From: an uncultured Lachnospiraceae bacterium
Lineage (GTDB): Bacteria; Bacillota; Clostridia; Lachnospirales; Lachnospiraceae
Assembly: GCA_902790935.1 (NCBI GenBank)
Contig: CADATP010000025.1
Coordinates: 1-42,588 of the forward strand
DNA: 42,588 bases
Reading direction: 5' to 3'
Shown one piece after another: positions 1-6,851 of this stretch (position 1 is the stretch's first letter; every line of letters starts with the position of its first letter). A program made the translations under genes and the position numbers. Below the pieces are notes generated by a model. The model made no database searches and was not told the DNA's origin. It saw nothing but the letters and a program-made list of their open reading frames with translations.

Positions 1-19
1 TACAAAAGGAGTTTTATTT

Positions 20-1204
20 ATGGATCAAAAAAAGATAGGTCTATTCCTTAAGACACTCAGAAATGAAAAAGGAATAACCCAGGAGCAATTAGCCGAACAT
101 TTTCACGTAAGCAGCAGAACCGTTTCCCGTTGGGAGACCGGTACAAATATGCCCGACATTTCTCTTATTACGGAAATAGCCGACTTCTATGACGTGGATG
201 TTCGCGAGCTCATAGAAGGAGAACGCAAAAATATGAATGAAGAGATAAAAGATGTAGCAGTAAAAATGGCAGATTACGCAGATGCCGAAAAGAGCAGACT
301 TTTTAAATGGGTCAGAGTTATCAGCTTGATCGGCGTAGGGCTTATGACCGCGGCAATCGGATTACAGTGTTTTAACTACGAGCCAAACCTAATCAGGGCT
401 CTGGCAATATTTCTTTCATTTGTTGCCCTTGTTGCTATGGCTATTACTACTTTATATGCAAACGGTGTTTTGTCCAGGCTTGTTAAAAAAAGAGGATTTG
501 TGATCGCTACAAGGATTATCGTAATAATACTTATCGTTATCAGTTTACGCTTTGTTTTGATCGGCGCTCTTTTATTCGGACTTGGAGCAATGGAAATGGC
601 AACGCCTTTCAAAAATATATCCGGAGCAGAAAACTACGATAAAGAATATCTGCTCTCCGAGTACAACTCAGACCTTGATTCTGGCTTTTTCATCTTCCCC
701 GATAGCACGGACAAGGCTTTGGAAGCAGATTACGATTCCTCGCTTAAGACCGGGCTTTTTGACACCGATGGTTATGTTTTTCTGACAGCAACTTATGACG
801 AAAGCGAGTTTCAAAAAGAGGTTAAACGTCTTTCCGAAATAACATGTACGGTTTTTGATACTTACTACGAAGACAGCGATTATCATACCGAAAAGATAAT
901 GTACGATACCGAAATGTACAACTACCCCGCGTACATTGCAACTGACGGATATGACAATGTATATGAATACGCACTTCTTGATGATGACAATAACAAGATT
1001 GTGTATGCGCTCATAAGCTATCCCGAGTTTACCAATCTCTTAAAATACCAGAAATATTTAAAGAAGGACAAACTGGCATATGTAATTCCCGACGGCTCTG
1101 CCCTTGAGCGGTTCTCAATTTACAGTTTTTCCTTTAAAGACGGTATCTGGAGCGAGTACACCCCGGATGACGACGGACGCACACCCATCGGAACCGAGAG
1201 ATAA
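20..1204 (+). CDS. Membrane-anchored XRE-family transcriptional regulator
   Basis: A 394-aa protein with an N-terminal helix-turn-helix of the XRE/Cro type (about residues 6-66; the stretch ITQEQLAEHFHVSSRTVSRW contains both helices and is followed by E-T-G). Three hydrophobic segments follow at about 97-117, 124-147 and 160-190, then an acidic, Tyr/Asp-rich C-terminal domain of about 200 residues with no family I recognise. By topology, the DNA-binding domain would be cytoplasmic and, with three spans, the C-terminal domain outside the membrane, so it may sense an envelope or extracellular cue; that role is inference. The start ATG has an AAAGGAG Shine-Dalgarno 11 bases upstream. It is the first gene of the window and its promoter is not included. 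It converges on the next gene across a large palindrome that begins one base after its stop codon. Confidence 0.85.
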   Translation: MDQKKIGLFLKTLRNEKGITQEQLAEHFHVSSRTVSRWETGTNMPDISLITEIADFYDVDVRELIEGERKNMNEEIKDVAVKMADYADAEKSRLFKWVRVISLIGVGLMTAAIGLQCFNYEPNLIRALAIFLSFVALVAMAITTLYANGVLSRLVKKRGFVIATRIIVIILIVISLRFVLIGALLFGLGAMEMATPFKNISGAENYDKEYLLSEYNSDLDSGFFIFPDSTDKALEADYDSSLKTGLFDTDGYVFLTATYDESEFQKEVKRLSEITCTVFDTYYEDSDYHTEKIMYDTEMYNYPAYIATDGYDNVYEYALLDDDNNKIVYALISYPEFTNLLKYQKYLKKDKLAYVIPDGSALERFSIYSFSFKDGIWSEYTPDDDGRTPIGTER

Positions 1205-1205
1205 A

Positions 1206-1273
1206 AATGACACAGGGGGACGGGGTTGGGGGTTCATGAAAATGAACCCCCAACCCCGTCCCCCTGTGTCATT
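1206..1273. repeat. Perfect 32-bp-arm GC-rich palindrome with GAAA loop
   Basis: Left arm 1206-1237 and right arm 1242-1273 are exact reverse complements (32 of 32), separated by the tetraloop GAAA (1238-1241). Each arm begins AATGACACAGGGGGACGGGG read inwards. The element lies between two convergent genes. On the minus strand it is followed by a run of five T (1207-1203 region), so it can act as an intrinsic terminator for the alpha-galactosidase operon. It also supplies the TGA stop of the 137-aa gene at 1269-1271. Palindromes whose ends read TGACACAGGGG(A/G)ACGG are, to my knowledge, dispersed in many Clostridia genomes and resemble REP/RAYT-mobilised elements; no transposase is in this window. 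Confidence 0.9.
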
Positions 1274-1682
1274 CAAGGCGTCCTTTGATCTCTTCCGCTT
1301 CAGCCTTGATCAAATGTCCCTTGCCGTCAAAGATCTTAAGAGGCTTTTCGGAGATGCCTTCTATCGTAACCCCATCCATTATACATCTTAAATAGACTTG
1401 TGCGATATGATTTACGCAAATTCTGCAATCGTAAAGGTCTTTTAGTTCTTCGGCAGAAGAGATATCGGGTAGATCCTGTATCCCAAGTTCCTTTTTCATG
1501 TATTCGTGAAGGATCCTTGCTGCGCTTCTTCTCTCTATCGGCTCTCCCCAATTAAGTTCATCCGCTGCTTCAATAAATCCCTTATCTCTTGCGTTTTTCA
1601 TATCCAGTCCCGTCAGCAAATTCACAAACTCACCAACGGTTATAAACTTATTTGCTTCCATCATAGCTTTTGCTTTTCGCAC
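1269..1682 (-). CDS. Small SLH-like protein, hypothetical
   Basis: A 137-aa soluble protein with no signal peptide and no membrane segment. Two stretches look like divergent S-layer-homology repeats: about residues 15-68 (V-G-E-F-V-N-L-L near the start, W-G-E-P-I-E-R-R-S-A-A-R-I-L at the end) and about 75-136 (ending IFDGKGHLIKAEAEEIKGRL). SLH repeats normally anchor exported proteins to cell wall, so their presence in a protein with no export signal is odd. Start is GTG, sharing one base with the TAG stop of the upstream alpha-galactosidase (TAGTG), which indicates translational coupling. The stop codon TGA lies inside the palindrome at 1206-1273. Function is unknown; a role connected with the alpha-galactosidase is inferred from coupling only. 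Confidence 0.65.
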   Translation of the reverse strand: MRKAKAMMEANKFITVGEFVNLLTGLDMKNARDKGFIEAADELNWGEPIERRSAARILHEYMKKELGIQDLPDISSAEELKDLYDCRICVNHIAQVYLRCIMDGVTIEGISEKPLKIFDGKGHLIKAEAEEIKGRLE

Positions 1683-3526
1683 TATTCCTCTATGGGAGTA
1701 ACAATAAGTGTAACATTGTCATGAGGAGGAATATTTGAAACAGAAAATTCCTCGCCTCTAAGGTGGGTACGCTTCTTGGTCCAAACATTGTAAACCTCCA
1801 CAGCGTTTGCCTTCCTGATCTCTTCTCTGTTGATGACCTTATCGCCTAAGTATGAAAGGATCCTGTACTTATCAACGGTGACAGGCTTTACTCTTTCGGT
1901 ATCGCTGAGGTTAATGAAGGATATAGCGAAATTACCATTCTTAAGAGGTTTTGCAAGAACATCCACTCTGTCGTTATCCCTAATGTAGCATTTATCCGGG
2001 CGACATACATCCTCACAGTTATCGTTCCAACAGTCGCGCTCTTCAAAGGTGGTATAAACTCTCTTTGCCTGAATTCCGAGAGCATCCTGATTCAAAGCAA
2101 TGACGTCTTCATTTGAAATGATCTCGTAGATTTCATCACCTTTGGTTACTTTTCTAAGATCGAGTCCAAGCATGAGAGGAGAATTCATAAGACACCACAT
2201 GGTCATATGAGTACGACACATGGTCATATCAAGGCCGTTCATTCCGATCATCAGCATATCAGGATCGTTCCATCCCTTATAAAGGCCTGCGAACTCATCC
2301 ATGATAACGGCTTTGTTGTACTGAGCGCATACGCTTGTGGTATAGTCGCTGGCCCATGCTCCCTTTCCGGGATCTCCGTCGGAGCCTACCTGGAAGGTGA
2401 TGTCGTTTAAGATTCTCCATGAATCTCCTACCTTGTATCCCCAGTTCTGAGGCTGGGTCTTGCCCCATTCGCAGATGGAGAGAACGATGTCTCTCTCGGG
2501 GTCAGCCTTCATAAATCCTTCGTGAAGGGCAGCGTATGAAGCAAGAGTGTTCTCCTGTCTTCTGTGGTTCATAAGTCTGATTACATTTTCACCCTCAGCG
2601 AGTTTAATCTGAATGGGCTTTGAAACTGTAAAGCTCATAGTATCTGCGGTTTCCTCAAGGAAATCATCGTAAACTACCGTTGCTTTCTCACCGTATCCAT
2701 TGGCTACCTGGAGCCAGCTTCCGATCCCCGGTTCTTTTCCTGTTGCATACTCAACAGTTAATTCATATTCGCCGGATACAGGGACATAAACGTTAAGCAC
2801 TGCCTCTGAGCTCATGGCTCCTACGGGCGAATGGTCCGGGCCCGTTCCGTCGAAAGTTCCTATATTTGTGATGTATTCAAAGTTTTCGCCGGTTATCTCT
2901 TCCGCATTCTTTCTCATGCCGCCTTTTCCGGTAAGCTCCATATCTGCGGCGGTAAATTCTACTTCAAGTCCTTCCCCGGAAACTACCGCGCCCTTAATAT
3001 TGGGGGCATAGGTATATTTCGCATTCTCTGCATTTGAGAAGGTTGCGTTATCCCAAAGGTAGTAGCAATTATCAACTTTGATAAAATCAACGTCCCAATC
3101 AAAATATGTTTTTGCATCAACGGTCTCATGTCCGCAGGTTCCCACAGCGGCGCCGGCGCAAAGATTGGTACCGATGTCATTGTACATACCAAACTTAAGC
3201 CCCTTTGAATGGATATAATCAGCAAGAGCCTTAAATCCTGAAGGGAATTTTACTTCCTCGTTTGAAAGAAGTCCCTCTACTCTCTCGGGCTTATAGCATC
3301 CGTCATCAAGAACGACATACTTATAACCTAATTTATCAAGTCCGAGCTCTACGATTTTATCTGCCATAGCTTTGGTAAGAGCCTCCGTATTTCCGCTTCC
3401 GAAAGCGTTCCAGCTGTTCCAGCCCATGGCAGGGAGGCGTCCCTTTTTCTTGCCCGCAAGAACTTCGCCGTTTTTGAAACTGTCAAATCTTGCCGCTTTA
3501 TCGGTTATCACTACAGGTCTGTCCAT
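1682..3526 (-). CDS. Alpha-galactosidase, GH27, with inserted CBM-like domain
   Basis: A 614-aa cytoplasmic glycoside hydrolase (no signal peptide) expected to release alpha-linked galactose from melibiose- or raffinose-type sugars. GH27 hallmarks are MGWNSWNAFG (about residue 34), DDGCY, the nucleophile motif KVDNCY with Asp about 152, and the acid/base motif WNDPDML about 419-425. The (beta/alpha)8 barrel is interrupted between the nucleophile strand and the later strands (about residues 175-330) by a beta-rich, Gly/Tyr-rich segment resembling a CBM6/CBM35-type carbohydrate-binding module. A beta-sandwich C-terminus follows. I chose the ATG at 3526, which has AAGGA eight bases upstream; the in-frame TTG at 3598 lies in a hairpin with no ribosome site. 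Downstream the SLH-like gene is coupled by a one-base overlap. Substrate specificity within GH27 (alpha-galactosidase or alpha-N-acetylgalactosaminidase) is not certain. Confidence 0.88.
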   Translation of the reverse strand: MDRPVVITDKAARFDSFKNGEVLAGKKKGRLPAMGWNSWNAFGSGNTEALTKAMADKIVELGLDKLGYKYVVLDDGCYKPERVEGLLSNEEVKFPSGFKALADYIHSKGLKFGMYNDIGTNLCAGAAVGTCGHETVDAKTYFDWDVDFIKVDNCYYLWDNATFSNAENAKYTYAPNIKGAVVSGEGLEVEFTAADMELTGKGGMRKNAEEITGENFEYITNIGTFDGTGPDHSPVGAMSSEAVLNVYVPVSGEYELTVEYATGKEPGIGSWLQVANGYGEKATVVYDDFLEETADTMSFTVSKPIQIKLAEGENVIRLMNHRRQENTLASYAALHEGFMKADPERDIVLSICEWGKTQPQNWGYKVGDSWRILNDITFQVGSDGDPGKGAWASDYTTSVCAQYNKAVIMDEFAGLYKGWNDPDMLMIGMNGLDMTMCRTHMTMWCLMNSPLMLGLDLRKVTKGDEIYEIISNEDVIALNQDALGIQAKRVYTTFEERDCWNDNCEDVCRPDKCYIRDNDRVDVLAKPLKNGNFAISFINLSDTERVKPVTVDKYRILSYLGDKVINREEIRKANAVEVYNVWTKKRTHLRGEEFSVSNIPPHDNVTLIVTPIEE

Positions 3527-3587
3527 AACGAATTCCTTCCAAATCTTTGTAATTTGCTCCCTTGGGAGTTTTTCTTTAAAACAAAAT

Positions 3588-3628
3588 ACAGTGGCCAAAG
3601 GTCATCGCCTTAAGCCACTGTAATTATA
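3588..3628 (-). promoter_or_regulatory. Hairpin and -10-like box between pgi and the alpha-galactosidase gene
   Basis: An 8-bp inverted repeat, ACAGTGGC (3588-3595) and GCCACTGT (3614-3621), spans an 18-base loop. On the minus strand it is followed by TATTTTGTTTT, so it may terminate pgi transcription. Immediately upstream on the same strand is TATAAT (3628-3623), which would place a transcription start inside the hairpin and make it an operator or leader stem for the alpha-galactosidase gene. The -35 box is weak (TTGATA at a 14-base spacing). Either reading is possible. Confidence 0.4.
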
Positions 3629-3707
3629 TCTTAGATCTTATTTATCAATAAACTCATTAAACATCATTTAATGCCCAAATAATGCTAATTTAAGCTCTCT
3701 CAATACC

Positions 3708-5288
3708 TTAGATGTTCAGAAGATCTGAATACTCCTTAAGAGCGCCCTCGGTCTCGTGTGCAAGAACCTTCTTTGCAAGGACCTTACCGAGCTGAACGCC
3801 TTCCTGGTCGAAGCTGTTGATATTCCATACAAATCCCTGGAACATAACCTTGTTCTCAAAGTGTGCAAGGAGCGCTCCTAATGCTTCGGGAGTAAGCTTA
3901 TCGCCGATGATGATGCTTGAAGGTCTACCGCCCTCGAAGTTCTTGTTGTTGTTCTCGTCCTTCTTTCCGCAGGCGAAAGCAACGATCTGTGCGGCAACGT
4001 TAGCGCAAAGCTTCTGCTGGCTGGTGGATCCCTGGATGTCTACATCTGTTCCGATCTGGCTGTTTCTAAAGCCGATGAACTGAAGAGGAACGATGCTTGT
4101 TCCCTGGTGAAGGAGCTGGTAGAAGGAGTGCTGTCCGTTGGTTCCGGGCTCACCGAAGATTACGGGTCCGGTCACATAGTTTACAGGCTCGCCAAAGCGG
4201 TTAACGCTCTTTCCGTTTGACTCCATATCAAGCTGCTGAAGGTGAGCAGGGAATCTTGAAAGAGCCTGTGAATAAGGAAGAACGGCTGTTGAAGGATATC
4301 CGAGCACGTTTCTTTCGTATACTCCGATAAGAGCATCGAGCATAGCGGGGTTCTTTAAAAGATCCTTGTTTGCGCAAAGCTTATCCTGCTCAGCGGCACC
4401 GTTTAAGAATCTTGCGAATACATCGGGTCCGAAAGCGAGGGAGAGGATTGCTCCACCTACACCTGAGGTTGAAGAAAATCTTCCGCCGATATAGTCATCC
4501 ATAAAGAATGCCTGAAGATAATCAGAGCTCTTTGCAAGAGGTGAAGTCTCGCTGGTAACAGCGATCATATGCTTAGAAGCGTCAAGTCCCGCCTTCTTAA
4601 GAGCATCCTTAACGAAGGACTCATTGGTAAGGGTCTCAAGAGTAGTACCTGACTTTGATACCAAAATAAAGATCGAATGTGCAACATCAACAGATGCAAG
4701 GACTGCTGCCGCATCATCGGGGTCTACGTTGCTGATGAACTTAGCTTCCATCTTGAAGCAGCCGTTTTTCTTTGCCCAGTTTTCAAGAGCAAGGTACATA
4801 GCTCTGGGGCCTAAGTCGCTTCCGCCGATACCGATCTGTACAACGGTGGTAAACTTCTCGCCGGCTGCGTTTACGATCTCACCGTTATGAACCTTATTGG
4901 CAAAATCAGCGATCTTTTTCTGCTCTCCGAGATAGAACTCTCTCTTGTCGCCACCATCAGCATTTACTGCCTTTCCAAGCTGTCCTCTTGTCATATGGTG
5001 GAGAACCATTCTCTTTTCACCGGTATTTATAACGGCGCCGTTATAAAGCTCCTCGAACTTCTCGGCAAGCTGGGCCTCCTCGGCAAGTTCCTTAAGTACA
5101 GCGATAATATCGTCATCAACTGCTTTAGCGGCGTAGTTATAAGTCATTCCTTCAGCCATGGGAACGCTGTAGTTTTTAACACGCTCCTTCCCGCTTTCTC
5201 CAGCCATAACTTCCTGAAGCTTAACGCTCTTAACGGACTGAAGCTTTTTAAAAGAAGCAAGTGTATCCATGTTATTCCATGCAACCAT
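3708..5288 (-). CDS. pgi: Glucose-6-phosphate isomerase
   Basis: A 526-aa cytoplasmic enzyme interconverting glucose-6-P and fructose-6-P in glycolysis and gluconeogenesis. Family signatures are visible: DDYIGGRFSSTSGVGG in the middle and NINSFDQEGVQLGK near the C-terminus, the second containing the conserved Gln-Glu-Gly-Val and Lys. The sugar-phosphate site SKSGTTLETLTN is also present. The start ATG follows GGAGG at a spacing of about eight bases. It is transcribed divergently from hflX from a strong sigma-A-type promoter at 5362-5390. Length and motifs are complete. The alpha-galactosidase gene lies 181 bp downstream on the same strand with an intervening hairpin, so it may form a separate unit. 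Confidence 0.97.
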   Translation of the reverse strand: MVAWNNMDTLASFKKLQSVKSVKLQEVMAGESGKERVKNYSVPMAEGMTYNYAAKAVDDDIIAVLKELAEEAQLAEKFEELYNGAVINTGEKRMVLHHMTRGQLGKAVNADGGDKREFYLGEQKKIADFANKVHNGEIVNAAGEKFTTVVQIGIGGSDLGPRAMYLALENWAKKNGCFKMEAKFISNVDPDDAAAVLASVDVAHSIFILVSKSGTTLETLTNESFVKDALKKAGLDASKHMIAVTSETSPLAKSSDYLQAFFMDDYIGGRFSSTSGVGGAILSLAFGPDVFARFLNGAAEQDKLCANKDLLKNPAMLDALIGVYERNVLGYPSTAVLPYSQALSRFPAHLQQLDMESNGKSVNRFGEPVNYVTGPVIFGEPGTNGQHSFYQLLHQGTSIVPLQFIGFRNSQIGTDVDIQGSTSQQKLCANVAAQIVAFACGKKDENNNKNFEGGRPSSIIIGDKLTPEALGALLAHFENKVMFQGFVWNINSFDQEGVQLGKVLAKKVLAHETEGALKEYSDLLNI

Positions 5289-5361
5289 TTATTTATCCTC
5301 CGTTTGCAAATTATTATCAGTATATAGCGCCCGGACCGGAATCTTTGTCCCAAGCAAAAAA

Positions 5362-5390
5362 ATTATACTTTAATACGCCTTCATTTTCAA
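5362..5390 (-). promoter_or_regulatory. Sigma-A-type promoter of pgi
   Basis: On the minus strand, TTGAAA (5390-5385), a 17-base spacer, then TATAAT (5367-5362) followed by a T run. The 5' leader before the pgi start would be about 65 bases. No riboswitch-like structure was recognised in it. Confidence 0.75.
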
Positions 5391-5410
5391 GTTTCTTTAG
5401 CGAGAAACTC

Positions 5411-5440
5411 TTGTATTATCGCCTCTTGTCAAAGTATAAT
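5411..5440 (+). promoter_or_regulatory. Sigma-A-type promoter of hflX
   Basis: TTGTAT (5411-5416), an 18-base spacer, and TATAAT (5435-5440), about 46 bases before the TTG start of hflX. It is divergent from the pgi promoter within the same 198-bp intergenic region. Confidence 0.65.
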
Positions 5441-5486
5441 AGATTAGATTTACCGACCGTTTAATCACATTAAAGGAATTAGTATT

Positions 5487-6851
5487 TTGACTGAGATCGT
5501 AAGCGAAAAACCCGAAATTCAAAAAGCTATACTTGTAGGCCTTGAAACTGCGGAAACTTTTCGAAATTCCGCCGACTTCGACCACTCTATGGCAGAGATG
5601 AAATCTCTTATCGAGGCCTGTGACTTAGAAGTTGCCGCTACTCTTACCCAGGCCTTAGAGCACCCGGAAGCAGGCACATACCTCGGAAAAGGTAAATGCA
5701 CGGAGCTTGCGGATCTTTGCCGCGAGACAGAGGCCGAATATTGCATCTTTGAAGGAAACCTTTCTCCCGTTCAGATGAAAAAACTCGGGGAGATCACAGG
5801 AGCTGTTATCTGGGACAGAACAAATCTTATTCTGGAGATCTTTTCAAGGCGTGCCCGAACAAGGGAAGCCAAGCTTCAGGTTGAGTCGGCATATCTGCAG
5901 TTTATGCTCCCGAGACTTACCGGTATGTGGCAGCACTTAGGGCGTCAGGGCGGAAGCAGCGGCGGATCCGGAGGCGGCGGAAGACGTTCCTCAAAGGGAA
6001 TCGGAGAAACTCAGCTCGAGCTGGACAGGCGTCAGATAAACCATCGGTTACATGAGCTTTCAAAAGAGCTTGAAACTATCGATAAGACAAGGACCCTACA
6101 GAGAAAGGGCCGTGAAAAGGGATTTTTACCTTCAGTAGCCCTTGTGGGATATACAAACGCGGGAAAGTCTTCCCTTATGAACTGTCTGTTATCTCTCAGC
6201 GAGGACAACGCTCCTTCCGGCGAAGATAGGGCAGTTGAGAAAAAAGTGTTTGAGAAGGATATGCTATTTGCAACCTTGGATACTTCTATCCGCAGGATCT
6301 ATACTCCTTCCAAAAAGGACTTTTTACTTTCGGACACAGTCGGGTTTATCGAGAATCTGCCCCACGGACTCGTTAAAGCCTTCAGATCCACATTGGAAGA
6401 GACAAAGTACGCCGATCTCCTTCTCATCGTACTTGACAGCGCCGACCCCTACCACAGGCAGCACAAAACAGTTACCGAAAATACCTTAAAAGAGCTGGAT
6501 GCAGGGGATGTTCCGAGGCTTTATGTTATGAATAAATCGGACCTTCTTCCCGAGGACAGTCTGCGACCTGTTATTGCCAACGAAAACACGATCTACATCT
6601 CAACCAAGACAGGGAGCGGAATAAAAGAGCTTCTTGATAAAATAAACGAACTAACCTTTGGTTCTCAAAAGATCATTACGGCTCTTCTTCCCTACAGTAA
6701 GGGCGATCTTTTAAGCAGCCTGCACAGCTGCGGCGCAATCATCGAAGAAGAGTATGTTTCGGAAGGGATCAGGATAAAAGTCTCCTGCCCTCCCAGGTTT
6801 ATCGACGAATTAACCCAATACGAAGAAAGGTCTGACAATGCTTCATTTTAA
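5487..6851 (+). CDS. hflX: Ribosome-associated GTPase HflX
   Basis: A 454-aa GTPase of the Obg–HflX superfamily. In studied bacteria HflX binds 50S/70S particles and splits or rescues stalled ribosomes, especially after heat or antibiotic stress. Visible features are the N-terminal HflX domain (TYLGKGKCTEL), the Gly-rich linker GGSSGGSGGGGRRSSKGIGE before the long helical segment, Walker A GYTNAGKS, switch region DTVGFIENLPHGLVKAFRST, and NKSD for guanine recognition. The start is TTG, preceded by AAAGGA at a usable distance. It overlaps the next gene by 14 bases, so the kinase is probably translated from the same message. The overlap does not by itself show that the two act together. Confidence 0.95.
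   Translation: MTEIVSEKPEIQKAILVGLETAETFRNSADFDHSMAEMKSLIEACDLEVAATLTQALEHPEAGTYLGKGKCTELADLCRETEAEYCIFEGNLSPVQMKKLGEITGAVIWDRTNLILEIFSRRARTREAKLQVESAYLQFMLPRLTGMWQHLGRQGGSSGGSGGGGRRSSKGIGETQLELDRRQINHRLHELSKELETIDKTRTLQRKGREKGFLPSVALVGYTNAGKSSLMNCLLSLSEDNAPSGEDRAVEKKVFEKDMLFATLDTSIRRIYTPSKKDFLLSDTVGFIENLPHGLVKAFRSTLEETKYADLLLIVLDSADPYHRQHKTVTENTLKELDAGDVPRLYVMNKSDLLPEDSLRPVIANENTIYISTKTGSGIKELLDKINELTFGSQKIITALLPYSKGDLLSSLHSCGAIIEEEYVSEGIRIKVSCPPRFIDELTQYEERSDNASF

Noticed and set aside
3527..3598. Upstream TTG start extending the alpha-galactosidase by 24 residues
   Set aside because: The codon lies inside a hairpin without a ribosome site, whereas the ATG at 3526 has a good one.
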